This document shows positions 1-9,973 of a stretch of DNA of 64,000 nucleotides, piece after piece. Position numbers and translations under genes: made by a program. The stretch comes from Cyanobacteria bacterium OH_CDB_20 (GTDB lineage: Bacteria > Cyanobacteriota > Vampirovibrionia > Gastranaerophilales > Gastranaerophilaceae). Location: positions 7,149-71,148 of the forward strand of contig JAEZIX010000058.1 in the NCBI GenBank assembly GCA_023415935.1. Direction: 5' to 3'. The stretch's first letter is position 1. Every line of letters begins with the position of its first letter. The notes under the pieces are model-generated. The model made no database searches. It was given only the letters and a program-made list of their open reading frames with translations, and was not told the DNA's origin.

Positions 1-684
1 GCAAGGCACTTTTTTAATTTTTTCATAAGTTTCAGAAAAACCAGAATCCACGGATATAACAACATTTAAACTACCTTCAGAGATACCTCTGGCAATAGCC
101 GGTGAAAACTTTATTCCTGAAGAATGCACTCTTATATTATCCATTCCACAATCAAGAAAAAGATTAACCATAGGCTCAAATTCTTTTAGCATAGCAGGTT
201 CACCGCCGCCAAATCCGATTTCTCCACCGGGTCTTAAAAGTTTTTTATCCGCAAGCTCTTTGATAACAGGGAACATGTTGTAATTTTCTCGCCTGTTAAA
301 ATAGTCAGTTTGCCCTTCAGTAAAGCAATACAGACACTTTGAATTACACTGAGTCCAATGGTTAAAAACCATATAGTCAATATAGTCTTCATCATCCCAC
401 TCGCGCTCTTTCAAGAAAATACAGCCTTTACAACGCTCAAGTGTAATGCCTTTTTTATTAAGTTCACGCATTTTGCGTTTATCTTTAAAAAACTTTTTCC
501 AATCAATTTTTGAACCATCATATTCAGGGATGAGAACTTCTCTTCCACCACCTTCATGACAATTAAAACAGCACATTTTTATATCAGAATAATCAACGTT
601 AAAACCGTGCTGGATATACTCACAGCTTACGTATCTTTGTCCGGATTTTTTCTTTAGGAATTTTTTAATTTTATCCCAAACCAT
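1..684 (-). CDS. Radical SAM protein with N-terminal cysteine domain (3' part outside window)
   Basis: The reading frame is open for 228 codons from the ATG at 684 to the window edge, so the C-terminus is missing. A good ribosome site (AGGGAGAG) sits 5-12 bases before the ATG. The radical SAM cluster motif is CNSKCLYC (CX3CX2C) near residues 114-121, followed by a GGGEPA motif typical of the SAM-binding part of the fold. Before the core there are further cysteines (SCEY, MCCFNC, CKGC), as in the two radical SAM genes at 16806-18760. The substrate cannot be told. It is probably a metallo-enzyme that uses S-adenosylmethionine for radical chemistry. The family is clear, the function unknown. Confidence 0.85.
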   Translation of the reverse strand, partial: MVWDKIKKFLKKKSGQRYVSCEYIQHGFNVDYSDIKMCCFNCHEGGGREVLIPEYDGSKIDWKKFFKDKRKMRELNKKGITLERCKGCIFLKEREWDDEDYIDYMVFNHWTQCNSKCLYCFTEGQTDYFNRRENYNMFPVIKELADKKLLRPGGEIGFGGGEPAMLKEFEPMVNLFLDCGMDNIRVHSSGIKFSPAIARGISEGSLNVVISVDSGFSETYEKIKKVPC

Positions 685-738
685 AAAGTCACTCTCCCTA
701 ACAATATCATAGTGTTATCAAGTAAATTTGGCAAGATA

Positions 739-766
739 TTGCGAAGAAAAATGGTTATGTTATTAT
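739..766 (+). promoter_or_regulatory. Putative sigma-70 promoter of the repeat/tRNA-Val array
   Basis: TTGCGA at 739-744 and TATTAT at 761-766 are 16 bases apart. The expected start of transcription falls at about 773-776, the first base of the first repeat unit. This would place the three repeats and the tRNA on one precursor. The -10-like TAATAT at 1013-1018 could also drive the tRNA alone. Confidence 0.4.
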
Positions 767-775
767 AAAACAAAT

Positions 776-1023
776 GAGGGATTGGTCTTGGCGAATTTAC
801 AAAGCCGCACAACATTTTAAGACCAACTACTTATTCAAAAAGACAACTAAACAAACGGGCGATTGGTCTAGGCGAGTTTACGAAGCCGCACAACATTTAA
901 AGACCAGCTGCTTATTCAAAAAACAATTTAATATCTAACGGGCGATTGGTCTAGGCGAGTTTACGAAGCCGCACAATATTTAAAGACCAGCTGCTTATTC
1001 AAAAAAACAATTTAATATCTAAC
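776..1023 (+). repeat. Three tandem 81-84 bp units mimicking the 5' end of the adjacent tRNA
   Basis: Units start at 776, 857 and 940, and the tRNA-Val begins at 1024 in the same register, so the steps are 81, 83 and 84 bases. Units 2 and 3 begin with GGGCGATTGG, the same ten bases as the tRNA; unit 1 reads GAGGGATTGG. Inside each unit TTGGTCT pairs with AGACCA or AGACCAA about 30 bases later, and an inner GGC pairs with GCC, so each unit can form a hairpin. No unit contains the ATCGCCC that would close a tRNA acceptor stem. The period equals a tRNA plus a short spacer. They look like degenerate tRNA copies or small hairpin RNAs rather than coding DNA. This stretch has no gene that I can support. 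Confidence 0.85.
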
Positions 1024-1099
1024 GGGCGATTGGCGCAGCTGGTAGCGCACTTGATCGACATTCAAGGGGTCGTGGGTTCGAGTCCCGCATCGCCCACCA
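1024..1099 (+). tRNA. tRNA-Val (anticodon GAC), CCA encoded
   Basis: All parts of the cloverleaf can be read. The acceptor stem is GGGCGAT/ATCGCCC, the D stem GCGC/GCGC and the anticodon stem CTTGA/TCAAG, with loop TCGACAT giving anticodon GAC. The T stem is GTGGG/CCCGC with loop TTCGAGT, and ACCA is encoded at the end. The length is 76 bases with CCA. It is followed directly by a strong terminator hairpin. It decodes GUC and GUU valine codons. Confidence 0.97.
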
Positions 1100-1100
1100 T

Positions 1101-1135
1101 AAAAAGTCAGATAATTTTGTATCTGACTTTTTATT
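1101..1135 (+). terminator. Intrinsic terminator after tRNA-Val (works on both strands)
   Basis: AAAAAGTCAGATA (1101-1113) pairs perfectly with TATCTGACTTTTT (1120-1132), giving a 13-bp stem with a 6-base loop and flanking A and T runs. It can end the tRNA transcript and, on the minus strand, the long gene that finishes at 1161. Confidence 0.85.
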
Positions 1136-1160
1136 TTGAAATCCGGCTCAGAAAATTATC

Positions 1161-4100
1161 TTATTTACCAAGAAGGTATATAGGCAAGTTTCTTGCCTTT
1201 GCAAAATCAAGGAATTCTTGAGGTATTTCACCGATACTATCAACTTTAGCAACCAAAGCATTGATTGAAGGATTGTAAAGGTTAGTTTCGTTTTGTTGAC
1301 CTTTAATCATCAAGTCATCAGCAGCTGTAATTGCTTCTCTTATCTGTGTACCGGTAAAGGTTCTGCCTTCTATTGTATAAGTGTTATCATCTCTAATTTG
1401 AGATAGATATTTTTTAGATGCTAATTGTTCATATAATTCCGTATAACCTTTATCTGAAATACCAAGTGAAGCCTTAATTGCATTTGGAAGCATATCTCTA
1501 TAAGTACTCATTGGGTCATTTCCTGATATGATTTGACTGAAACGTGACAAATCTTTTCCACAACCTGAACCTTGATTAGCATTTGCAGCATTTGCAACAT
1601 TTACATTTTCTACTTCCAAGCTAACGCCAAATGACTGATTAGCGTATGTAGGCTTAACTGCTAATGAAACATAAGAAGCACATAGGAAACCACCATTAGC
1701 TATATCTGACAACAAATCAACTGTTGAAAGATTTTCAGCGCTAGGTGCCATATGGACAAGTAGTCTCAAATTATCTTTTGTAGTACCAGGAGCAAATCCA
1801 TATTGAGACAAATCTGCATCTGCTGAAACTTGAGAGAAGTCCATTACACGATAGTCTTCACCACGATAGTTAACTGTTGGCAACAAGTCTTCTTTTACAA
1901 TTTTACTTGAGAATAACAATTGACCTTTTGAATTTATTCTTGCTAACGAATCTGAAACTGGGATTTGACTTTCATCAGACAAAGCATCTCTATATCTTTC
2001 ATAAAAATCATCCGAAACACCTTTAAGATCAGCTTCTGCCATAATTTTTGCTATTGAATAATCATCCTTGTGTCTGAAGTTTGTAGCAGTCATATCAGAA
2101 GTTGTGTCACCAGTATTGTAACCTTCAAGCCAATGGTGGTTTTTAACAAGTTCGAATATTCTATCTTTTATATCTTTAGAAAACGGATATTTTTCAAGTA
2201 TATTTCTTGCAAATAAAGCTGAAGTATCAGGGTGTTGTTTATCTACTTGGCCTTCAGATTTAGCTATATCATGAAGAACTGTTGCATATTTTAGTGCTGT
2301 TTTGTCTAATTCAGATAAATTAGCGTACGCAGGATTAGACATAGCATTTTGAAGAACTGCCATAATATGAGAGTCAACACTTAGGTCATGAGTTGCATGT
2401 TGTTGTTTTCCTATTACATTTACAAATTCTGGCATACCAGTTATTAGTGCATTCATTGCATCATCAAGTTCTTTATTTCCTGTTACAACTTTATTTTCTT
2501 TTATAAACCTATATGCTTTGTCATATACAGCTTTTTCCAAAGGATTATCTAAATCAAGTTTAGATAGGTCAATTATTCCATCATAGCCTGTAATTTTACC
2601 GCCTTCTTCTTTTACTTCTATGCCTAATTTTTTAATGATTTGAGATTTTTGCGAACTTGGCAACAAACCTATAGTTAAAGATAAATCAGCTAAGAAATCA
2701 GTACGAGGATATTCTAAAGGCAATCCTTCTTTACCAAATTTTGTGAAATCAGTAGTTTTAAGTACATTTTCAACATCAGGATTGTTATTAGCAAAGAAAC
2801 CTTGTGACATAGCTTTTATATCTTCTGACGTTACTTTTGTTGGAGTAATCGTATTTTTAAGTGATTCTTGAATTTTTGATGAAACTTCTTCAAGATTCAT
2901 CTGTGCTTTTTCTGCATCAGTAAAAATTCTTGAATAAGCTCCATTTTCCATAATAGCTTTTATGCTTTTTATAACATTAATTTTTTGCATAAAACTCATT
3001 GAGAGTGGATCTTGGGCTAATAAAATAGTTTGGACCATAAACTCAGCATCAAAAGAGGTTAAATCCTTGGAGTGATTAATTTTTTCAATAATAGGTTTAA
3101 TATTTTCAATTTTATCTGTTTCAAGTAGCGATTTAGTACCAGCAATACAAGATAGTTCATAGATTTGTTGTTGAGTGAATAAATTATTTCCTTCAGAATC
3201 TTTGTATTCTAATAATTTATAAGCATTACTGAAACTATCTTTACTCAAGGATAAATTAAATAATTGGAAATCGCTAAAAATATTAGAGTTTTTTAATGAA
3301 ATAATATTATTTTTTATTTCTTCAGCGTCTAAAGGCGCCGTTATAATCCGGCTAATTTGTTCAGAAGTTAAAAATTTACCTTCGCCTGCTTTAAAGTCTG
3401 TTATTACTTTTAACTTTGCATCCAATGCCGCTGAATCTATACCAGTAGCTAGTATACTAACAATATCATGAGATTGTATACAAGAACCATCTGCAAATTT
3501 TATATTGCCCAATTTTATAGCATTTTGGGCAGCAAGGTTAATATCAATATCTGAGCTTACAAGCATTGATAGATAGAAGTCTTGGATACGATTTCCATAA
3601 GGAATTTCTTTATTTGCAGCTGTTATCACATCAAGATTTTTTTGTAATTTATCCATACTCATAGCAGATTTTGCTAGTTCAACCCAAGCAGATCCATTCA
3701 AGGAATCTTTGTAAGGAGCCAAATCTAACATTCTTGAAACAAGGTTGGAATCAGATGCTAATTCAGCAATCGTGTGATTATCTATATAATTTCTAGATAA
3801 ATATGAGGATTCTATATAATTAACATCTGCTAATTTTTGAATATTACTCTTGTATGTATTTATGTCAATTGTATTTTCTGCAAAATAATGCATTTCGTAC
3901 GATGGAATTATTTTTTTACCATCTTTATATGTTAAAGTTGATAATTCTCTGATGTTATTTTTAATTGTATCAAGACTTACATCAGACATTGCCATTTTAA
4001 CAATTGAATTGTAATCAATCGCATCTCCTCCTAATGAAGAATTTAATGAAGACAATTCTAAGAGATTGGATTTCAATGTTTCAACGTCTTTAGAAGACCC

Positions 4101-7100
4101 AGCCAAAGAAATTAGGGAATTAGAATCATAGAAAAACGAAGCATCAGAACCTTCTTGCTTTAATGATCCCAATTCTAAAATTTTATCGTAAAAATCATCA
4201 CTGCCAGTTACTATTGTATTTATCTCTTGAGCAGAATTAAAGATAGAATTTCCTTCTTTATCTTTTATTGAACAAAGTTCTAAAGCCTTTGCAGCAACAG
4301 CAGGATCTTGTGCAAAATAATAAACACCTTGTCTAAAAAGACTACTGCCGTTGCTTTTTACTCCATTAAGAGCAATAACATTATTGTAGTATTCAGGGTC
4401 TTGTGCGCATTTTACAGCATCTAAATTCGGATACTTTGAAGTAAGGTCTAGTTCCAACAATTGACTAAACCTTTCTGTTACATCAGTATCGTAAGCTAAA
4501 AGGGCAATAGCATCGCCTTGCAATCCTTTATCTTGTAGTTTCTGTATATTCACTCTTGTTGCAGCAATATCTGAAGATTTTAATAATAAATTTAAAACAT
4601 CTGCTGGTTGGAATAAAGAAGTATTATAAGATGTTTTTAATGAAGTAAGTTCAGCTGCATTAGCTTTAAGTGAAGTAATATCTATCTTATCAACATCTAA
4701 AGAAAGAATATTTGAAATATAATAAATACTAAAAAGCTTTTTACCATTTGCATCGACAAGTTTATCTAATTCAACAGCTATATCTGTCATTTTATCATTT
4801 TTTGCAATCTCACAAAGAGTTCCTTGCAATGGTGTGTTATTCACAATATTTTCTTGTAATATTGCAGATAGTTTAGATAAATTTTTTGCAACTGCTTCTG
4901 CATCGTCACCAGTTGCAATTTTGGAAATAATTGCACTTGAAAGAATTCTGTCGCCGTTTGCATTTTTTAAACTTGCTAATTCGCTAATTCTTGATTTTAA
5001 AGTTCCAATTTCAAAATCAGAAGAAGCCAAACACACAATATCACTAGGAAGAAGCGCACAAGCTCCTTTGGTATCCTTAATTGCAGCTAACTCTATAGCT
5101 TGATCTGTAATTTTTTGACTTCCAGCCAATTGTATGAGTCGGTCAGGATTAAATAGCATATAACCGTCATCACCTTTTACTGTTGATAATGCAGATATAC
5201 GAGCAGTAAGTAATGAATCATTAGCAAGTTCTCTCGCACTTTCAACTGTAAATGCAGATTCTTTAGCATCTTGGGAGTATTTAATTTTACCTAATGCAAT
5301 ATAATTACCAGTAAGCTCAGGATTAGAAGCTATTTCCATAATTTCATCACCGGAGAGTTTATTGCCAGAATATCCAACAAATGAAGTTGCAGCTAGAGCA
5401 CTTGCTCTTGCAGTTAAACCTTGATCTTTAGACAAAAGTTTTATTTGTTCATCAGTAAATAAACGTTTTCCGTAAGTATCAGTATCCATATAAGAAGACA
5501 ACAAAGTCACTCTGTCTTTAGCCTTTACGGGAACTGATGCAGAAGCAACTGCACTAAGTGTGTCAGCGTTTAGAGTTTCTTCTGCGGTTTTTATTTTTTG
5601 AATATTTATTTTTTCAGTTGCTATACCTGTCATAACTGATAATAATTGACTAAATCCTTCACCGGACAAATTAACACTGCCTGTTATACCATAATCAGCC
5701 AATAAACTTAAAGGCATATCAACAAGTACTTCTCCAAGGTTACCAAGAGCTTGAGCACCAGCTTTGCTTAAGCCTTTTTCTATAAAAGTATCAGCTATTT
5801 TAGAGTGAACAGCATTAGAGAATTTGCCGATTAAACGACCTGAATAATGAAGAGCTAAATCTTGACCTGCATCTATTAAAATATTTCTAATTTCACCAGA
5901 TGATACATTTTTAGAAGTAGCTTCTTCAATAAGGCTTAAAGCATCGCCACCAAATATACCAACCATAGAAATGGTTCTTCCTGCTGTTATCATTCCCATT
6001 GCAATTGGAGTTGCTGCCCCGCCACTTGAAACTATTGCAACTATCGAACCACCTATAAGTAATACTGTTCCTGTTGTTTGAACAATACCGTTAAATGTAT
6101 TAACAAAACCAGTTTGATCTTTAGTATAATCAGTTACAAGTTTTTCTAAATCAACTTGAGAATTTTTACCAAACGCTTCAAGAGAAAGATCCATATAATC
6201 TTGAACTAATGTATCTGTATTGATTCCATATTGGCTCATATTAGTTTTGAGATTTTTTGTCAAATCATCATATATACAATTTGTTATTGCATTTGCGCCT
6301 GAGTTTACATAAGTTTGATATTTTTGCTTTCCAACTTCTTCACTTCCATAAAATTCAATAAATTTACTTTCAATATCTGAAGCCTGTTGGCAAGCAATTC
6401 CAGATAAAAACTCTTTTTCTGCTACAAATTCATTATACTTCTGAGCTGCAACTTCTTTATCACCATACACAGTAGCCAATACATTTTGAATTTCAGATGT
6501 TTTGCCATCTTTATAATATTGTTCAATAATTGAATTTATATTAGAAAGTTGAGCTTGGCTAGAAGAATAAATTTCCATCTCTGATTCTAAAATTCTTGCC
6601 TTATCTATCTTTGCTTGGTCATATTCAACACCGTATGCATTTTTATATGCGTCTTTAAAGTCTAATTCAGGATTATTGATAGCTGCTATTAAATTATTCA
6701 ATGTCATATCATTAGAAATGATTCTTACAGAAACATCATCTCTATCTATTCCCCAACCTGTAGCTGCTTTTATGCCATTATAACCTTGGGAAATAATACC
6801 ATCTTCATAGTCTTGGTCTAACAAAATGTCTTTAATAGTAGCATTGTTATTTGCTAAATAATCGATTGTTAGAACCTGATATAACTCTTCTTCAGACAAA
6901 TCTGTTCTGTCTGTGTATTTTCTTGCAATTGATTCGAGATTTTTAATTTCTTCGAATTTTGATAGGGTTTCAGTTTTTGTAACTACATTGCCATTAGCAT
7001 CAGTTCTTGTTGTGTTTACAACCTTTTCGCCATTTTCAGTTGTGATAATGTTTTCTTCAGTATATTTTAGTTTACCTGTTTCAACGTCATAATTAAAACT

Positions 7101-8876
7101 TGATATTTTTACAGGCTCACCATTCTCATATTCATATTGAGCTTTAACCGCACAAAGTTCACCTGCCGGATCAACATAATAATCAATGCCTGAAAGGATA
7201 TTACCATTTTCATCTTTTACAATAGAATTTTGGCTTAAAGCAGAAAGAACGTTATCACTAAGAACATACATTCCATTTCTATAATCAAATAGAGCTTTTA
7301 CCATTAAATTTTCTTTGTCTTTTAGAGGATTATCAAGATTCATAACTTCAACAGCTGAATTTATAACAAATTCATTATTTTCATTTATAACTATTTCTGC
7401 ACCTCCAAGCGCTGATTTGACACTAGCGTCTTGGAAAATAGTATTTAAAAGCAATCTTGATGTTGCAGCATCGCCGTTAGTGAATGAATTCAATACTTCG
7501 AGCATATCAGGAAGTGTATTCGCATCACTAAGTTTTTGAGTAAGTTCAGTATTGCCAAGATTTTTTACTACTTCTTTTGGTGTTTCGGTTTGAAGCTGGA
7601 AGACTTGCTGCCATTGTTCTTCAGGTTTTAAGGTTTTATCATTCAATAAATCAGCCACTGTTTTTAAAAGAGCAAAAGCTCTTTTGTCAGAAGAATCAGA
7701 CAAGTTGCTAAGTACAACATCAGCACTTCCATTTACAACCTTGCCGCTTCCGTCAGTGGTAACAAAGGTACCATCTGGATTATAAATAGTATTATTTGTA
7801 GTTTTTGTTCCATCAGTTTCAATTTTTGTTTCATTTTTTTCAACTATATTTTTTCCGTCTTCAGAATATTTGAGGTCAACAACACTTACGCTGCCATCTT
7901 GATTAGGAATTGTCATAGAAACTGAAGTGATAACTCCCTCTTCATTAACACCTGTTGAATAGTTTAAGCAGCCGATTGTATCTAATGTGTCATTGATTGT
8001 ATCTGTATAGCTATTTAAGTTTTCTTGGAAAGCCCAAGGAGTTGTAGCAAAAGAATTCTGCATATCAAATGCATCACCATTTAAAGTCTCAATAGCATTT
8101 TTAATACTTTCAGGAATTTCTTTGCCATTTTCATAGAAATAACTAGCTATAGCAGAAACTTCGTTGAACTTATTTTTCTTTTCTCCAAGCAGATTATTTA
8201 ACTGATCACATTCATCAAATGACACAACAGTCAAAGACTCGTATATTTCTAATGGAGAAGAATCAGCATTATAATAATTTCCATAATAGATATGGAATAA
8301 GTCGCAAAAATCTTGATTTTTAGAGAATTCTTCAATTCTTGCTTTTTCTTCTTTGTAATCATTAGCCCAACTAAAAGCCTCTTCCGGAGAGTCTTTTGAG
8401 CTTAAATACATATTATAGATTTGTTGTTTTAATGCAGAACTATCTTGAGGTAGCTCACCTTGGGCGTTGACGCCTAATAGCTCAAATAGTTCTTCTTGAG
8501 TATCAACTTGTCCTTCAATATCTGCTTTAGATATTTGATTTATTAAACTTTCAAAATCATCTGTAGAAATTGAATCTTTACCATCCAAAGCTGCGATTTT
8601 GCCTATTTCTTCAGATGAAATTTCACCGTCTTCATTTTCATCTACAACAGTAAAGATATCTTCAAGAGAATAACCTTTTTTATCAAGTTGGGCAAAAATT
8701 TCGTTATCTTCAGCTTTCCAGCTTCCTTTTTTTGTGGCAAACAAACTAAAATCACCATACTCAGATGAAGAATCAAAAACATTGCTTTCGTCATCTGATT
8801 TTGTTTTTTGTATTGATTTTAATGCATCTTTCCTTGAATTGGTTAAATTGGAAAGTTTTAGCTTATTAAAAAACAT
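1161..8876 (-). CDS. Giant EF-hand / helical-repeat / HD-domain protein (2571 aa)
   Basis: I do not recognise a named homologue. At about residues 77-88 there is an EF-hand loop (DENEDGEISSEE). Residues around 380-700 contain many short strand-like 'DG/NG' segments. A hydrophobic, glycine-rich block lies near 930-980 and may enter a membrane. From about 1120 to 1910 the protein is built of degenerate units of roughly 35-45 residues with the pattern A-x-EL-x2-LK-x3-G-x2-LF-x5-I-x2-LA, probably a helical solenoid. An HD-type phosphohydrolase signature follows (HATHDLSVDSH near 2160, VLHDIAKSEG near 2200, KNHHW near 2240). The last 250 residues are unassigned and rich in Asn and Ala. There is no signal peptide, and a weak ribosome site (GGGAAAAG) precedes the ATG. 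A role in calcium-responsive or secreted-effector biology is conjecture. Confidence 0.8.
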   Translation of the reverse strand: MFFNKLKLSNLTNSRKDALKSIQKTKSDDESNVFDSSSEYGDFSLFATKKGSWKAEDNEIFAQLDKKGYSLEDIFTVVDENEDGEISSEEIGKIAALDGKDSISTDDFESLINQISKADIEGQVDTQEELFELLGVNAQGELPQDSSALKQQIYNMYLSSKDSPEEAFSWANDYKEEKARIEEFSKNQDFCDLFHIYYGNYYNADSSPLEIYESLTVVSFDECDQLNNLLGEKKNKFNEVSAIASYFYENGKEIPESIKNAIETLNGDAFDMQNSFATTPWAFQENLNSYTDTINDTLDTIGCLNYSTGVNEEGVITSVSMTIPNQDGSVSVVDLKYSEDGKNIVEKNETKIETDGTKTTNNTIYNPDGTFVTTDGSGKVVNGSADVVLSNLSDSSDKRAFALLKTVADLLNDKTLKPEEQWQQVFQLQTETPKEVVKNLGNTELTQKLSDANTLPDMLEVLNSFTNGDAATSRLLLNTIFQDASVKSALGGAEIVINENNEFVINSAVEVMNLDNPLKDKENLMVKALFDYRNGMYVLSDNVLSALSQNSIVKDENGNILSGIDYYVDPAGELCAVKAQYEYENGEPVKISSFNYDVETGKLKYTEENIITTENGEKVVNTTRTDANGNVVTKTETLSKFEEIKNLESIARKYTDRTDLSEEELYQVLTIDYLANNNATIKDILLDQDYEDGIISQGYNGIKAATGWGIDRDDVSVRIISNDMTLNNLIAAINNPELDFKDAYKNAYGVEYDQAKIDKARILESEMEIYSSSQAQLSNINSIIEQYYKDGKTSEIQNVLATVYGDKEVAAQKYNEFVAEKEFLSGIACQQASDIESKFIEFYGSEEVGKQKYQTYVNSGANAITNCIYDDLTKNLKTNMSQYGINTDTLVQDYMDLSLEAFGKNSQVDLEKLVTDYTKDQTGFVNTFNGIVQTTGTVLLIGGSIVAIVSSGGAATPIAMGMITAGRTISMVGIFGGDALSLIEEATSKNVSSGEIRNILIDAGQDLALHYSGRLIGKFSNAVHSKIADTFIEKGLSKAGAQALGNLGEVLVDMPLSLLADYGITGSVNLSGEGFSQLLSVMTGIATEKINIQKIKTAEETLNADTLSAVASASVPVKAKDRVTLLSSYMDTDTYGKRLFTDEQIKLLSKDQGLTARASALAATSFVGYSGNKLSGDEIMEIASNPELTGNYIALGKIKYSQDAKESAFTVESARELANDSLLTARISALSTVKGDDGYMLFNPDRLIQLAGSQKITDQAIELAAIKDTKGACALLPSDIVCLASSDFEIGTLKSRISELASLKNANGDRILSSAIISKIATGDDAEAVAKNLSKLSAILQENIVNNTPLQGTLCEIAKNDKMTDIAVELDKLVDANGKKLFSIYYISNILSLDVDKIDITSLKANAAELTSLKTSYNTSLFQPADVLNLLLKSSDIAATRVNIQKLQDKGLQGDAIALLAYDTDVTERFSQLLELDLTSKYPNLDAVKCAQDPEYYNNVIALNGVKSNGSSLFRQGVYYFAQDPAVAAKALELCSIKDKEGNSIFNSAQEINTIVTGSDDFYDKILELGSLKQEGSDASFFYDSNSLISLAGSSKDVETLKSNLLELSSLNSSLGGDAIDYNSIVKMAMSDVSLDTIKNNIRELSTLTYKDGKKIIPSYEMHYFAENTIDINTYKSNIQKLADVNYIESSYLSRNYIDNHTIAELASDSNLVSRMLDLAPYKDSLNGSAWVELAKSAMSMDKLQKNLDVITAANKEIPYGNRIQDFYLSMLVSSDIDINLAAQNAIKLGNIKFADGSCIQSHDIVSILATGIDSAALDAKLKVITDFKAGEGKFLTSEQISRIITAPLDAEEIKNNIISLKNSNIFSDFQLFNLSLSKDSFSNAYKLLEYKDSEGNNLFTQQQIYELSCIAGTKSLLETDKIENIKPIIEKINHSKDLTSFDAEFMVQTILLAQDPLSMSFMQKINVIKSIKAIMENGAYSRIFTDAEKAQMNLEEVSSKIQESLKNTITPTKVTSEDIKAMSQGFFANNNPDVENVLKTTDFTKFGKEGLPLEYPRTDFLADLSLTIGLLPSSQKSQIIKKLGIEVKEEGGKITGYDGIIDLSKLDLDNPLEKAVYDKAYRFIKENKVVTGNKELDDAMNALITGMPEFVNVIGKQQHATHDLSVDSHIMAVLQNAMSNPAYANLSELDKTALKYATVLHDIAKSEGQVDKQHPDTSALFARNILEKYPFSKDIKDRIFELVKNHHWLEGYNTGDTTSDMTATNFRHKDDYSIAKIMAEADLKGVSDDFYERYRDALSDESQIPVSDSLARINSKGQLLFSSKIVKEDLLPTVNYRGEDYRVMDFSQVSADADLSQYGFAPGTTKDNLRLLVHMAPSAENLSTVDLLSDIANGGFLCASYVSLAVKPTYANQSFGVSLEVENVNVANAANANQGSGCGKDLSRFSQIISGNDPMSTYRDMLPNAIKASLGISDKGYTELYEQLASKKYLSQIRDDNTYTIEGRTFTGTQIREAITAADDLMIKGQQNETNLYNPSINALVAKVDSIGEIPQEFLDFAKARNLPIYLLGK

Positions 8877-9080
8877 TCTTTTCCCACAACTTGTTACTTA
8901 TTAACGTATTCGACATTCGTTTCGAACATCTTTAGGTTGAGAGAGTTTGTTGAAAATATTTTTACAAATGTTAATAATTCAATTTTTTTTGAAAAATTAT
9001 CATGACAATATATTCTCATTTTAATAGAGTAGGATTTCATGGCTGTTATCCTCTAAATTATTGATATAATTCAAGAATTC

Positions 9081-9109
9081 TTGTTAAGTAAAAAAAAATA
9101 TAATATAAT
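9081..9109 (+). promoter_or_regulatory. Sigma-70 promoter of the zinc-ribbon cluster
   Basis: TTGTTA at 9081-9086 and TATAAT at 9104-9109 are spaced by exactly 17 bases. The start of the first zinc-ribbon gene is about 45 bases further on, after an AAGGAG ribosome site. No other gene lies between. Confidence 0.65.
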
Positions 9110-9158
9110 CTGGTGCATTGAGTCCCAATTTAGTTAACCGGAAAGAAAAGGAGTTTTT

Positions 9159-9938
9159 ATGTCTGATGTAAAACCTTGCCCGTTTTGTGGTGAAGAAATA
9201 AAAGTTGTTGCAAAAAAATGCAAACACTGTGGTAGCTGGCTAGAAGAAAAACCACAAACAGAAACTACTGCAAAGCAAAAAGAATGCCCAGCGTGTGCTG
9301 AAATGATTGATGAAAATGTAGAAGTTTGCCCTTTCTGCAAGACTAATATTGCGGTTAAAACAACGAAAACTGAAGACGAGAGCATTAATATAGGTGAAGT
9401 TAGTAAATACTTTGAGTTCAAAAACCCAAGTAGAGTTATTTTTGGAATTTGTGGCGCTATAATGCTTTTCTTTTCACGTCAGACTCCAATGTTTAACGTA
9501 AATACAAATGCTTCTGCATTTGGGCTTTCAACTTCAAATAAAGCTGTTTACACCCTTTTAAGTTTATCAGCTGAACCAAAACACGATTTTGTAGGGTTTA
9601 TCTGCTGGTCAATAATTGTAGTATCAGTTTTAACAGCATTAATTGCTTTCAAAGAAAAATATAACAAAATGTTCGTAGCTTTATTTGGTTCAATTGCTTG
9701 TTTAGCAATGGTTGTTATATCTTGGATTTCTGAATCTAATTCAATAAACAGTCAGCTTGCTCAATACGGTTTGACTTCAAATGCACAAGTTACTATCTCT
9801 CCGGCATGGGGAATGTTCTTAATGGCTGGCGCAGTTGCACTTATCTTTGCTGCATCATCAGCTTCGCTTTCTCAAAAGTTATATTCTTCATTACCAATAG
9901 AACCAATTAAGAGTTTTATAAAATCATTAGTAAAATAA
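9159..9938 (+). CDS. Double zinc-ribbon membrane protein
   Basis: Two zinc ribbons lie at the N-terminus: CPFCGEEIK...CKHCG (about residues 7-25) and CPACAEMI...CPFC (about 44-60). Four hydrophobic segments follow, near residues 94-108, 143-165, 170-190 and 220-240. The protein is therefore likely to be anchored in the inner membrane with the ribbons in the cytoplasm. The ribosome site AAGGAG lies seven bases before the ATG. It is the first of three zinc-ribbon genes read in the same direction with gaps of 35 and 22 bases, so an operon is likely. The ligand and function are unknown; zinc ribbons of this kind often act as protein- or nucleic-acid-binding modules. Confidence 0.85.
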   Translation: MSDVKPCPFCGEEIKVVAKKCKHCGSWLEEKPQTETTAKQKECPACAEMIDENVEVCPFCKTNIAVKTTKTEDESINIGEVSKYFEFKNPSRVIFGICGAIMLFFSRQTPMFNVNTNASAFGLSTSNKAVYTLLSLSAEPKHDFVGFICWSIIVVSVLTALIAFKEKYNKMFVALFGSIACLAMVVISWISESNSINSQLAQYGLTSNAQVTISPAWGMFLMAGAVALIFAASSASLSQKLYSSLPIEPIKSFIKSLVK

Positions 9939-9973
9939 TTCATACTTTCAAATAAAAGATACAGGATTTAATA

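Noticed and set aside
776..1023. CRISPR array
   Set aside because: The repeats are 81-84 bases long and in direct contact, with no unique spacers, and no cas gene is present.
1030..1221. 63-codon plus-strand frame over the tRNA
   Set aside because: It lies across the tRNA-Val gene and its terminator and has no ribosome site.
4834..5103. Plus-strand frame inside the giant gene
   Set aside because: It is the mirror of a well-formed coding frame, with no ribosome site and no recognisable protein features. The same holds for the frames at 7315, 38513 and 43302.
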